This document shows positions 42,408 through 50,925 of a stretch of DNA of 59,298 nucleotides, one piece after another (within the stretch, counting starts at the first letter, position 1; each line of letters opens with the position of its first letter). Position numbers and translations under genes: made by a program. Below the pieces are notes generated by a model, which worked only from the letters and a program-made list of their open reading frames with translations, had not been told where the DNA came from and searched no databases. This DNA comes from Asanoa iriomotensis (GTDB lineage: Bacteria > Actinomycetota > Actinomycetes > Mycobacteriales > Micromonosporaceae): assembly GCF_016862515.1 (NCBI RefSeq), contig NZ_BONC01000048.1, positions 1 through 59,298 of the forward strand. The letters run 5' to 3'.

Positions 42408-43440
42408 CGTCGGCTCGCCCGAACCCGCAGCGCGCCGCTCGTCTGAATCCGCGCCCCGGCGCGGGGCACGACCGTCCGACCTCCAAGCGCGACGGCCGCC
42501 TGACGCCGCGAGCTTCCGAGCACGGTCGTCCGAACCAACAGAGCACTCCCGGCTAACACCGCGACGCCGCGCGGACACGCTCGTCCTAACCAACAGCGCA
42601 CCCCCCGGCTGGCGCCAAGACCTCGAGCGGGCACGCGCCCTAACCAACGGCACTCCCGCCGGCTCGCACCGCGACGCCGGCCGGGCACGCTCGCCCGGGC
42701 CAACAGCGCGCCACCCGGCTGATGCCGCGACCACCGGCGCGCCATGCTGGCCAGATCCACAGCGCACCGCTCACCTGACGCTGCGGCGATCTGAGGAACT
42801 ATCAACCCAATCAAGCGCACCGCTCGGCTGACGCCGCGACCCAGCCCGAAGCACGCTCGTCGTGATCCCAGGAAAAAGCTCAGCGGACACCGCCATTTCC
42901 GCGTGGGGACGGTCGTCCCGATCCGCGGTGCACCACTCGGCGAACGCCATGACCACACTTGGGCACGCCCATCGCGGACCGCAACCCGCATTCGGCCAAC
43001 GCCGCGACCGCCGCTGGGCCAACGCCACGATCCCGCTTGGGCACGGCCATCGCCGACCGCAACCCACCGCTCAGCCAACGCCACGACCCACTTGGGGACG
43101 CCCGTCGCGGACGGCAACGCACCATTCGGCCAGCGCCGCGACCGCCGCATCGGCACGCCCGTCACGATCCGGAGCGAACCACTGGGCCAAGACCACGAGC
43201 CCACTTGGGCACGCCCGTCGCGGACCGCGACGCGCATTCGGCCAACGCCGCGGCCGCCGCTGGGCCAACGCCACGAGCCCGCTTGGGCACGCCCTTCGCG
43301 GACCGCAACCCACCGCTCGGCCAACGCCACGACCCCACGTCCGCACGCCCATCGCGGACCGCAACCAACCGCTCAACCAACGCGGAACCCGCGCGAACAC
43401 CCATCGCGGACCGTAGCGCACGGCTCGGCTGAGAAGGTCG
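42408..43440. repeat. Diverged tandem repeat array (about 18 copies, period 52-57 bp)
   Basis: Units can be aligned on the core GGGCACGCYCGTC or its variants, beginning near 42408, 42464, 42518, 42571, 42628, 42683, 42735, 42849, 42904, 42961, 43039, 43094, 43151, 43207, 43285, 43341 and 43393, with a degenerate one or two near 42792. Two spacings are 78 bp, with an extra 22 bp. Left copies carry AACCAACAGCGC and CCGGCTGACGCC; right copies carry GCGGACCGCAACC and CGGCCAACGCCACGA, so the array has two sub-types. The period is not a multiple of three, so it is not a repetitive protein. It fills the gap between two convergent genes. Confidence 0.8.
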
Positions 43441-43476
43441 TCTCGCTGGGGCTGGTGCTCGGCTGGGTGGTCGGGT

Positions 43477-44142
43477 TTATCTGACGCCGCGGATTTCGTT
43501 GGTCAGGGCGCTCAGGCGGCGGTAGTTGCGGCCTTCGGACGCCATGTCGCCGTCTCCCTTTCTTGTCAGTGGCGTCTCTACGCGGTTGTTTCCCTGCACG
43601 AACAAGCCCTGCGGGGAGATCGGGTGGAACGAGTCGTTTGCTTGGCGCAGGAACCATAGGCCTGGCTGCGCCGGTAGGCGCCGCCGGAGTTTGGCTAGTT
43701 GCTCTTCGTCGGTTGTCGATCCCGCGGGGAGCGCGACCGTGAGGCGGTGCGCGGATTCGTCCGGTAGCGCTCCCGCTACGACGTCCGTCGGCTGGAGCAC
43801 CACGCCGAGCGTCGTCGCGTCGCCCGCCGGAAGGCTGATCGACACGATGTCGACAACCTGGGCGATGATCACCGCTGTCGACGCCTGCTTGCCCTCTTCG
43901 AGGTTGTCGAAGCGTTCGGTCGAGGGGGTGCCGTCCATGTTGAACGACTCGTAGAAGCCGAGGTCGCCAGGCCGGTGGATGTCCAGCGCCGCGCGGCCGT
44001 CGGAGTCGCCCGTCGCCGCCGCGGGCGGCACGCTCGGGCCGACCGGGCCGTCGGACGCGGGTGGCGGTAGCGGCGAGGCGCCCGGATCCGCGCAGGCGGC
44101 GAGGCCGGCCAGCAACGCGCCGGCAAGCGCTAGTCTTCGCAT
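43477..44142 (-). CDS. Lipoprotein of unknown function
   Basis: This is an about 221-residue secreted lipoprotein: MRRLALAGALLAGLAACADP gives a basic start, hydrophobic core and lipobox LAAC. After a Pro/Ser/Ala linker the mature domain (about 50-215) has LGFYESFNMDGTPSTERFDN and a strand-rich core with WFLRQANDSFHPISPQG. No family is recognised. I start at the ATG at 44142; a GTG at 44157 in frame would add five residues and its ribosome site would overlap the codon. Its stop lies just beyond the repeat array. Confidence 0.78.
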   Translation of the reverse strand: MRRLALAGALLAGLAACADPGASPLPPPASDGPVGPSVPPAAATGDSDGRAALDIHRPGDLGFYESFNMDGTPSTERFDNLEEGKQASTAVIIAQVVDIVSISLPAGDATTLGVVLQPTDVVAGALPDESAHRLTVALPAGSTTDEEQLAKLRRRLPAQPGLWFLRQANDSFHPISPQGLFVQGNNRVETPLTRKGDGDMASEGRNYRRLSALTNEIRGVR

Positions 44143-44189
44143 TCTCGTGAACGTCACCCCCTTTGGAGCCTCGGCATGCGTCCCGTGGG

Positions 44190-44945
44190 CTACTGCGTGG
44201 CGATCGTGATGCAGCCGTGTAGCTCTGTCAGCGCCTCAGGCCGTCCCGTGACCGTCACGGCGGCGTCGTCGGGCTGGCGGTGCCATAGCCAGCGCAGCAG
44301 GGCCGCTGGGCGGGCGGTGATCGTCGCGTCGGCCTCGGCGGTGTCGCCGTTTTCCACCGTGAACGTGCCCGGCGCCGTGTGGACCCGCCAGGCCGTGCCG
44401 TCGGTGCGTAGGGCGAACGTGCGGCCCGGTGACGGGTCGAGGATCTCCTTGAAAGCGCTCGACCACTCGCCGACGCTGTAGGACACGAAGACCTTGAGCA
44501 GCTCGTCGACGCCGTCGACGGCCAGGTCGTCGGGGATCGGCGCGACCGGCTCGCCCGCGCCCAGCTCGGCGTCGACCCGGTGGATCACCGTTTCCTGTGC
44601 CATCCGGCGGATCCAGAAGCCGACCGTTGGGTCGGGTGAGTACCACGAGCCGGCCGGGTCGCCCGGCTCCCGCGTCTCGAGCTCCTGGCGCAGCGCGGCG
44701 TAGGACCGGTCGAGCAGCTCCAGCGGGCCCTCGGCGGCCAGGTCGGCCGGTGGCCACGGCTCGGGCTCGGCGCCGTCGCGGATGGCCAGCGTCTTGTGCA
44801 GGTAGACCTCGCCGACGTGGCGGGTCAGGTCGGCCACCGTCCACCCCGGACACGTCGGGACCGAGGCCGCGGGCGACCGCCGGGCGACCGCGCGGAGCCG
44901 GGCGAAATCGACCGACAGGCAGTCGAGGAAGCGCGAGTTCTCCAT
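44190..44945 (-). CDS. Maleylpyruvate isomerase-fold (mycothiol-dependent type) protein
   Basis: This is a 251-residue protein of the actinobacterial DinB/maleylpyruvate isomerase superfamily. The N-terminal helical bundle has SVPTCPGWTVADLTRHVGEV with the metal-binding His, and IRRMAQETVIHRVDAEL supplies further His ligands. A C-terminal SCP2-like domain (about 165-251) follows. In the founding enzymes mycothiol is the thiol cofactor; here the reaction is unknown. The ATG at 44945 gives a start next to the first helix; the frame is open 16 codons further. Confidence 0.87.
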   Translation of the reverse strand: MENSRFLDCLSVDFARLRAVARRSPAASVPTCPGWTVADLTRHVGEVYLHKTLAIRDGAEPEPWPPADLAAEGPLELLDRSYAALRQELETREPGDPAGSWYSPDPTVGFWIRRMAQETVIHRVDAELGAGEPVAPIPDDLAVDGVDELLKVFVSYSVGEWSSAFKEILDPSPGRTFALRTDGTAWRVHTAPGTFTVENGDTAEADATITARPAALLRWLWHRQPDDAAVTVTGRPEALTELHGCITIATQ

Positions 44946-44999
44946 GGCGAGTAGTTCACCACACCCGTACGACGGTAAATCGATGGTGACCACACTCGC

Positions 45000-45983
45000 C
45001 TAGATCGCTACGACGATCTTGCCCGTGGGGTGGCCCTCGGCCAGGTAGGAGATCGCGGCCGGCGCGTCGGCGAGGGGATAGACCCGGTCGATCACCGGCT
45101 TGAGCGTGCCCTCGTCGAACATGGGAGTCAGGGCCTCCAGGTCTTCGGCGCGCTCCAGCGCCGTCAGCCCGGCCACCCGCTGGCTGACGAACGGTGAGAC
45201 GAACGGTGCGCGCAACTGGCGCGTGAAGCCGCCCAGCAACCCGCCCGCGTCGTGCCCGCCGCCCGCCAGGATCAGGTTGCCGCGGGGTGTCATGGCCCGC
45301 CGGAGCAAGGCCAGCGGCCGGCACCCGGCGGTGTCGATGACGACGTCGTGGACCGCGCCAAGACTGTCGACCTCCGCCGTCGTGTAGTCGATGACGTCCG
45401 CGGCGCCGAGCGAGCGCACCAACTCGACCTTCCCCGGCCCGCACACGCCCGTCACCGATGCACCCGCCGCGACGGCGAGTTGCACCGCGTACGCGCCGAT
45501 GCCGCCGGCGGCCCCGATCACCATGACCTTCCGGCCAGAGACGTCGCCTGACCGAAGCCCGGCGTCGCGGATCGCCGCCAGTGCCGTGACGGCCGAGATC
45601 GGCACCGCCGCCGCCTCCACGAAGCTGAGCGAGACCGGCTTGGGCGCCAGCCGCCGCGGCAGCGCGACCGCGAACTCCGCGAAACTGCCGCCGCCGCACG
45701 TCCCGTACACCTCGTCGCCGGGCTTGAAGGTCGTGACCTCGGCCCCGACGGAGGCGACCACACCGGCCAGCGCGCGGCCGCGGACCGCGACCTTGGGTCG
45801 GGTCAGACCGAAGGCGACGCGGGACGCGTAGGGCCGCCCGGTCATGTTGACCCACACACCAGGGTCGACGCCCGCGGCGCGGACCTCGACCAACACCTCA
45901 CGAGGGCGGGGCACAGGGCGCGGCAGCGAGCGGAGCGCAAGCACGTCGGCCGAGCCGTACACCGATTGCGCGACAGCTTTCAC
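45000..45983 (-). CDS. NAD(P)-dependent MDR dehydrogenase (zinc-free)
   Basis: This is a 327-residue medium-chain dehydrogenase. The GroES-like domain has VRAAGVDPGVWVNMTG and GVVASVGAEVTTFKPGDEVYG; the nucleotide loop is VMVIGAAGGIGAYAVQLA. No zinc-binding Cys set is seen. It resembles quinone oxidoreductase-like and reticulon-4-interacting-protein-like enzymes. The GTG at 45983 overlaps the stop of the XRE gene (GTGA), and GGAGGAAT lies 7 bp upstream. It is third in a minus-strand operon with a membrane protein and an XRE regulator. Confidence 0.87.
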   Translation of the reverse strand: MKAVAQSVYGSADVLALRSLPRPVPRPREVLVEVRAAGVDPGVWVNMTGRPYASRVAFGLTRPKVAVRGRALAGVVASVGAEVTTFKPGDEVYGTCGGGSFAEFAVALPRRLAPKPVSLSFVEAAAVPISAVTALAAIRDAGLRSGDVSGRKVMVIGAAGGIGAYAVQLAVAAGASVTGVCGPGKVELVRSLGAADVIDYTTAEVDSLGAVHDVVIDTAGCRPLALLRRAMTPRGNLILAGGGHDAGGLLGGFTRQLRAPFVSPFVSQRVAGLTALERAEDLEALTPMFDEGTLKPVIDRVYPLADAPAAISYLAEGHPTGKIVVAI

Positions 45984-46201
45984 GGTGATTCCTCCGGGTA
46001 CTGGAAGACGTCGTCGAGCGGCGTCTTGAACACGCGGGCGATGCGGAAGGCCATCTCCAGGGACGGCGAGTAGCGGCCCTGCTCGATGGCGATCAGGGTC
46101 TGCCTGGTCACGCCGATCCGGTCGGCGAGGTCGGCCTGGGTCATCTCGTCGTGTGCGAACCGCAGGGCGCGGATGCGGTTGGTCACGCGGGTCGGCTTCA
46201 C
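45980..46201 (-). CDS. XRE-family helix-turn-helix regulator (small)
   Basis: This is a 73-residue protein that is nearly all an XRE HTH: MTQADLADRIGVTRQTLIAI then EQGRYSPSLEMAFRIARVFK and TPLDDVFQY. This compact type usually controls the operon in which it lies. GTG at 46201 overlaps the stop of the membrane-protein gene (GTGA), and its own stop overlaps the MDR gene start (GTGA), so all three are translationally coupled. The three 10-mers at 46651-46706 are its likely targets. Confidence 0.9.
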   Translation of the reverse strand: MKPTRVTNRIRALRFAHDEMTQADLADRIGVTRQTLIAIEQGRYSPSLEMAFRIARVFKTPLDDVFQYPEESP

Positions 46202-46626
46202 CACTCGGGCACGCTGCCGCGGTAGACCACGACCCTGGCCACGCCACCGACGACCGCGGAGAGGACGAAGCACAGGTAGATCACGTTGGCGATCCAGAAC
46301 GGCGCCCAGTCGAGCAGCGCCATCAGCATCGCCGCGACCGCGCCGATCACCACGAACGGCTGGCCGACCTGGTCGCCGAGGCGCCCGATGTGCCGGTCGC
46401 GGTCGTCCTTGAGCTGCGACGCCCGCGGGTTGGCCGCCGCGACGGCGACCTCCGCGAGGATCGTCGCCACGATCGCGCCACCGACCGTCCAGAGCAGCGG
46501 CGCCGCGTAGGACACCGACGTCAGCGGCCCACCGTCGACGCGGCCGAGCACCACGACCAGGTAGACCGCATAGCCGACCACGGCCACCACCAGCCGGATC
46601 CAGGCCCGTCTCTCCTCGAGGGTCAT
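46198..46626 (-). CDS. Small integral membrane protein paired with XRE regulator
   Basis: This is a 142-residue protein with four predicted membrane helices: LVVAVVGYAVYLVVVLG, an SYAAPLLWTVGGAIVATILA helix, VVIGAVAAMLMALLDWAPFW, and a last one ending VGGVARVVVYRG. Membrane proteins of this sort are often encoded just ahead of a small XRE regulator; they may inhibit or inform it. The ATG at 46626 is chosen because GGAG lies 8 bp upstream. Confidence 0.82.
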   Translation of the reverse strand: MTLEERRAWIRLVVAVVGYAVYLVVVLGRVDGGPLTSVSYAAPLLWTVGGAIVATILAEVAVAAANPRASQLKDDRDRHIGRLGDQVGQPFVVIGAVAAMLMALLDWAPFWIANVIYLCFVLSAVVGGVARVVVYRGSVPEW

Positions 46627-46650
46627 CGACCCACTCCGTTCGATGTGAAG

Positions 46651-46706
46651 AATCTTTGACACCAGCAAGGTAGCAAATCTTTGACCTCATGTCGAGAATC
46701 TTTTAC
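46651..46706. promoter_or_regulatory. Three direct copies of AATCTTTKAC in the divergent promoter
   Basis: AATCTTTGAC is at 46651-46660 and 46676-46685, and AATCTTTTAC at 46697-46706, spaced 25 and 21 bp, all in one orientation. They are AT-rich islands between the XRE operon and the aldo/keto reductase gene. Candidate sites for the XRE regulator; could also include promoter elements. Confidence 0.6.
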
Positions 46707-46778
46707 ACGCCCGGTGATCTGCTTCTCAGTCCGACCGAAGCGGCGCCCAGCGAAGCCGCTCGGGTGTGGCATGAAGAC

Positions 46779-47753
46779 ATGCGGATGACGGAACTCGGCC
46801 GGTCCGGCCTGCGCGTGTCCCGGATCGCGTTCGGCACCTGGCAGCTCGGCGGCGACTGGGGCAGCTTCGACGACACGGCGGTCGTCGCCGCGATCAGGCG
46901 CGCCTACGACCTGGGCATCAACCTCTTCGACACCGCACAGGGGTACGGCTACGGCACCTCGGAAGAGGTCCTCGGCCGCGCGCTGCGGTCACCGCTCAAG
47001 AGCGACCGCGAGTCGGTCGTGCTGGCCACCAAGGGCGGCATCGACCCGGACGGTGAGCGGACCCGCGACGCGCGCCCGGCCTACCTGCGCGCCGGCGTCG
47101 AGTCGAGCCTGCGCGCACTCGACGTCGACTACATCGACCTCTACCAGGTGCACTGGCCCGACCCGCAGACGCCGGCCGAGCAGACCGCGACCGCGTTGCA
47201 GGAGCTGGTCGACGCGGGCAAGATCCGCCACGTCGGCGTGTCCAACTACGACGTCGACGCGCTCGCCGCGTTCGAGGCGGTGCGGCCCGTGGAGACGTTG
47301 CAGTCGCCGCTGCACCTGTTCCAGCGGGAGATCCAGGACGACATCCTGCCGTACGCGCATCGCCTCGGCATCGGCGTCCTCGCCTACAGCCCACTCGGCA
47401 GCGGCCTGCTCACCGGCGCGCTGAACGCGTCGACCCGGTTCGACCCCGACGACTGGCGCGCCAAGTCGAGCGCGTTCACCGGCAACACCTTCATCCGCAA
47501 CCTGGAGATCGTCGACAGCCTCGCCACGTTCGCCGCGAGCCGGGGCATGACCGTCGCCCAGCTCGCCGTCGCCTGGGTGCTGGCGCAGGAGGGCGTGAAC
47601 GTCGCGATCGTCGGCGCCCGGCACGCCCGCAACATCGAGGCCGCCGCCCAGGCCGCCGAGCTCACGCTGAGCGCCGACGACCTGGTCGAGATCGACAAGC
47701 TCACCGCGGGCATGACACCCGCGCTGGGCAACACCCCCGAGGGGCCGCTCTGA
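46779..47753 (+). CDS. Aldo/keto reductase
   Basis: This is a 324-residue AKR (alpha/beta)8 enzyme, NADPH-dependent. The N-terminal MTELGRSGLRVSRIAFGTWQ and the catalytic region NLFDTAQGYGYGTSEEVLG (Asp and Tyr) are present, with Lys in VLATKGG and a His in QVHWPDP; GVSNYDVD and SPLGSGLLTG follow. It resembles the AKR11/IolS-like oxidoreductases. The start could be the ATG at 46779 or 46785; a frame from 46689 would add 30 residues and contain one of the promoter 10-mers. It is divergent from the XRE operon. Confidence 0.9.
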   Translation: MRMTELGRSGLRVSRIAFGTWQLGGDWGSFDDTAVVAAIRRAYDLGINLFDTAQGYGYGTSEEVLGRALRSPLKSDRESVVLATKGGIDPDGERTRDARPAYLRAGVESSLRALDVDYIDLYQVHWPDPQTPAEQTATALQELVDAGKIRHVGVSNYDVDALAAFEAVRPVETLQSPLHLFQREIQDDILPYAHRLGIGVLAYSPLGSGLLTGALNASTRFDPDDWRAKSSAFTGNTFIRNLEIVDSLATFAASRGMTVAQLAVAWVLAQEGVNVAIVGARHARNIEAAAQAAELTLSADDLVEIDKLTAGMTPALGNTPEGPL

Positions 47754-47757
47754 GGGG

Positions 47758-48855
47758 TCAGCTCGGCGTTTCCGCCCACGTCCGGCCGTCCTCGGACACC
47801 CAGACCCGCGGGTTCACGCCCTTGGTCGACGCGACGTAGAGGTCGGTCGCGACGTCGAACGTGAGCGCTCCCGCGGCCACGAAGCGGGGGTGCGGCTGGA
47901 AGGTCCGGCCACCGTCGGTGCTGCTGAGCACCGCGGTGGTCGTCGCGAGCCACAGCAGGCCCGTGCGGGTCGCGAGCATAGGCCCGGAGCCGTGCGGGTC
48001 CGGCACGACCGCGCCGGGTGTCCAGGTCCGCCCACCGTCGCGGCTCGCGTACACCTGGATGCCGCCTTCGCCCTGGTAGAGCGCGTAGACGTCCGTGCCG
48101 TTCGCGGTCGTGACGTCCATGAACCCGTCGTCGCGGGGCAGCGGCAGCACCTCCCAGGGCCGTGCGCCCGGCACGCTCCACGCGATCGACAGGCCGGTGC
48201 GGTTCCCGGTGAAACCCACCAGGCCCCACGCGCTGCCCGCCTCGAACGGCCGGGCCTCCTTCAGCGGCGCCTCTCCGGGTGCGACACCCACCCGACCTGT
48301 GCCCGCCGCGACGCTCACGACACGGGAGCCGTCGACGAACATGATCCGGTCGTTCACGCCCAGCTCGCGGTCTTCGGCCGTCGCCGGCCGCCAGGTCTGC
48401 CCGCCGTCGGTGGTGACCCAGTGCGTCGTTTCGCTGCCCTGGCGGGCCGCGACCACGACGGTGAGGTTCACCGCGAGGAGGATCTCCCGGCTCGCGTCCG
48501 CGGGCCCGGGGGCGTCACGCAGCGTCCACCGCGCGCCACGGTCGCTGGACACGCCGAACCTGTCGTGGCACACGACCGTGTCGCAGCTCTGGACAAGCTG
48601 GTAGAAACGCGCGGCGTCGCCCACCGCCACCGGCGTCAACGCGACCCGCCGGGTCACCTGGGTCTCGTCGGGCGTGCTCGCGGTGCCGCCCGCCAGGCCG
48701 ACCGCGACGCCGCCACTCGCCAGCGTCACCGCCACGGTCGCGAGCCCGGCCAACCACCAGCGCCGGCGGCGGGTCCGGCGCACCACCTCGTCGAAGCGGG
48801 GCTTGAACGCCTGCCGGGCCTCCTCGGCGAGCCCGGTGAAGTCGAGGTCAGGCAC
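47758..48855 (-). CDS. Membrane-anchored Asp-box (BNR/sialidase-like propeller) protein paired with sigma factor
   Basis: This is a 365-residue protein. A short cytoplasmic start (PDLDFTGLAEEARQAFKPRF, then a basic RRTRRRRWW) leads to one membrane helix (about 34-56). The outside part carries at least five Asp-box repeats: SSDRGARW, TTDGGQTW, SRDGGRTW, STDGGRTF and SEDGRTW, the hallmark of a beta propeller of sialidase/photosystem-assembly type. The start overlaps the sigma-factor stop by 8 bp, so it may serve as a sensor or anti-sigma partner; no zinc anti-sigma motif is seen. Confidence 0.82.
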   Translation of the reverse strand: MPDLDFTGLAEEARQAFKPRFDEVVRRTRRRRWWLAGLATVAVTLASGGVAVGLAGGTASTPDETQVTRRVALTPVAVGDAARFYQLVQSCDTVVCHDRFGVSSDRGARWTLRDAPGPADASREILLAVNLTVVVAARQGSETTHWVTTDGGQTWRPATAEDRELGVNDRIMFVDGSRVVSVAAGTGRVGVAPGEAPLKEARPFEAGSAWGLVGFTGNRTGLSIAWSVPGARPWEVLPLPRDDGFMDVTTANGTDVYALYQGEGGIQVYASRDGGRTWTPGAVVPDPHGSGPMLATRTGLLWLATTTAVLSSTDGGRTFQPHPRFVAAGALTFDVATDLYVASTKGVNPRVWVSEDGRTWAETPS

Positions 48856-49354
48856 GGCTCTCCTCCTTGTCGTCGAGGCGGTCGTCGAGGCGCGCGGCCA
48901 GCGCCCGCCGGCCGCGCAGCAGGCGCGACTTGACGGCGTCGACGCTGCACTGCTGGGCCCGGGCCACGTCCGCGATCGTGAGGTCCGCTACGTAACGCAG
49001 CACCAGGCACTCCCGCACCACCCGGGGCAGCTCCTGCAGCGCGTCGGCGAGGGCCACCCGGTCCGGCGAGATCGGCGGTACGCTTCGCGGCCGCAACCGT
49101 CCGGAGTGGACGATGCGGTCGAGCAGCACCCGGCGCCGGAAGCGGGTGCGGGCGATGTTCATCGCGACCGTACGCAGCCACGCCTCGGGGCTGTCCACCC
49201 GGCGCAGCTGGCCCGGCCGGCTCAGCGCCCGGGCGAACGCCTCGTGCACCGCGTCCTCGGCCTCGGCGTAGTCGCCCGTGAGCGCGTAGAGCACCGCCAC
49301 GAGGCGTCCCGCCGACGCGAGGTAGATCGCACGCAGGTCGGCTTCGCTGTCCAC
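48848..49354 (-). CDS. ECF-type (SigE-family actinobacterial) RNA polymerase sigma factor
   Basis: This is a 168-residue sigma factor with region 2 (LVAVLYALTGDYAEAEDAVHEAFARAL, about 18-45; then DSPEAWLRTVAMNIARTRFRRR) and region 4 (LPRVVRECLVLRYVADLTIA, then DVARAQQCSVDAVKSRLLRGR). GTG at 49354 has GAGGTGGCGA upstream at about 6 bp. It overlaps the start of the Asp-box membrane protein by 8 bp, which suggests co-regulation. The genes it controls are unknown. Confidence 0.92.
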   Translation of the reverse strand: MDSEADLRAIYLASAGRLVAVLYALTGDYAEAEDAVHEAFARALSRPGQLRRVDSPEAWLRTVAMNIARTRFRRRVLLDRIVHSGRLRPRSVPPISPDRVALADALQELPRVVRECLVLRYVADLTIADVARAQQCSVDAVKSRLLRGRRALAARLDDRLDDKEESRA

Positions 49355-49424
49355 TCGCCACCTCCATCCGCCGTCGTCGTCATCGGCTTAGACCATCGAC
49401 GGCGCCGGAAGGTGGCGCGCGAAT

Positions 49425-49793
49425 CTAGGGCCGGCGCGGCGGGCGGATCCGGTGGTCGCTCGTGTAGCGCTCGGCCAGCTCCCGCTCGGCCACCTCGTCG
49501 CCGAGGAAGGTCGCCACCAGCAGGGCGGCCAACTCGTCGACCACGTCGAGGTCGTCGACCAGGTCGGGACCCATCGGACCCCAGACGCGGGAGAGCGGCA
49601 CCTCGTCGCCGTTGGCGTAGGCCAGATCGCGGAACACGGCGTCACGCACGGCCGCGCCGCCGCCGAACCGGGTCGCGTCCAACGTGCCGTCCCGCCACGC
49701 CAGCCAGACCTCGCCCGCGAGCACGAAACCGTCGACGTTGCCGGCGGCGACCGCCGGTGCGTACCCCTGTGTGAAACCGACCCGCCGGCTCAT
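49425..49793 (-). CDS. Hypothetical protein downstream of sugar kinase
   Basis: This is a 122-residue soluble protein of unknown function. It begins MSRRVGFTQGYAPAVAAGNVDG and has an acidic helical second half (LVDDLDVVDELAALLVATF). The ATG at 49793 overlaps the kinase stop (ATGA), so it is co-translated with the PfkB kinase. No motif is recognised. Confidence 0.7.
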   Translation of the reverse strand: MSRRVGFTQGYAPAVAAGNVDGFVLAGEVWLAWRDGTLDATRFGGGAAVRDAVFRDLAYANGDEVPLSRVWGPMGPDLVDDLDVVDELAALLVATFLGDEVAERELAERYTSDHRIRPPRRP

Positions 49794-50728
49794 GCCGCGT
49801 ACCTCGCCGCCACCTCGTCGCGGGTCGGCATGGCCACCGCGCCGCCGGGACGCTCACAGACCAGACCCGCCACCCGCAGCGCGTACGACACGTGCCGCGA
49901 CCAGCCCTCGACCGTGGCCGGAGCGCCCTCGGCGAGCAACCCGGCGATCAGCGACGCCATCACCGAGTCGCCCGCGCCGGTCGCGTCGATCGCCTCGACC
50001 ACCGGCGCCGGCAGTTCCACGCGCTCGTCGCCGAACGCGACCAGCGCACCCGCCGGCCCGCGGGTGACCACCACCGCGCGGGCACCCGACGAGAGCAGGT
50101 CGCCGGCCACCGACGAGAGCGACAGACCCGGATAGAGCACGGCGGCGTCGGCGTGGCTGAGCTTGACCAGGTCGGCGCTCGCGCAGAACTCCTCGACCAC
50201 GGTCCGGAGGCCGTCGACGTCGGCGGGCGTCGGCAGCAGCGTCGGGCGCACGTTGGGGTCGAAGACCCGCAGGCCGCCGGCCGCGGACCAGGCCGACCGG
50301 GCGGCCGCCAGGAACTCGGGGTGCAGCAGCACGATCGAGCCGCAGTAGACCACGCCCGCGCCGGCGACCAGGTCGCGCGGCACGTCGGTGAGCAGCGAGT
50401 ACGACGGCGGCGAGCCGTAGAAGCGGAACTCCGGGTCGGCACCGGTGAACGTGGCCACCGCGAGCGTCGTCGGCACCGGCACGCGTACCAGCGCCCGGTC
50501 GTCGACCCCGGCCTCGGTCAGGTAGTCGACGATGCGCGTGCCCAGCGCGTCGTCGCCCACCGACCCCGCGAACGACACCGCGCCGCCGAGCCGGGCCACC
50601 CCGACCGAGACGTTGAACGGCGCACCGCCGATCGCCTGCCGGAACACCCGCTCGCCGGCGCACTCGCCGTCGAGCAGATCGATCAACGCCTCGCCGAGCA
50701 CCACCGCGTAACCACCCATGGGTTGCAT
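49790..50728 (-). CDS. PfkB-family sugar kinase (fructokinase-like)
   Basis: This is an about 312-residue ribokinase-fold kinase. The N-terminal GEALIDLL and GGAPFNVSVGVARLGG match PfkB signature 1, and DATGAGDSVMASLIAGLL is signature 2 with the catalytic Asp and anion hole. It phosphorylates a sugar, probably fructose or a related hexose. I start at the ATG at 50728 (MQPMGGYAVV), with an alternative at 50719. It is divergent from the LPMO gene with 197 bp between. Confidence 0.88.
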   Translation of the reverse strand: MQPMGGYAVVLGEALIDLLDGECAGERVFRQAIGGAPFNVSVGVARLGGAVSFAGSVGDDALGTRIVDYLTEAGVDDRALVRVPVPTTLAVATFTGADPEFRFYGSPPSYSLLTDVPRDLVAGAGVVYCGSIVLLHPEFLAAARSAWSAAGGLRVFDPNVRPTLLPTPADVDGLRTVVEEFCASADLVKLSHADAAVLYPGLSLSSVAGDLLSSGARAVVVTRGPAGALVAFGDERVELPAPVVEAIDATGAGDSVMASLIAGLLAEGAPATVEGWSRHVSYALRVAGLVCERPGGAVAMPTRDEVAARYAA

Positions 50729-50925
50729 CTTCTCAGCGCCACCCTTGCCGCCGCGCACCCCGTCGTGGTGCGATATCCATGCCGGGCTATACACGCGGAT
50801 GGCGCCGCCCACCATGACGGGTGCACAGGTGGGTCACGAGCGCGCCGCGGCATGCCCGCGAGCCCGCGCTCCCCGAGTCGACTCCGGCGCGCCATGTCGC
50901 GCCGACTCCCCCGAGGAGCCAAACC

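Noticed and set aside
42389-43330. 313-codon minus-strand frame across the tandem repeats
   Set aside because: Repeat period is not a multiple of three, and all frames show repeat-derived phrases; frame openness reflects GC richness and lack of TA-rich stops.
42408-43440. CRISPR-like reading of the repeat array
   Set aside because: Units are contiguous and diverged throughout, with no constant repeat and unique spacers, and no cas genes are near.
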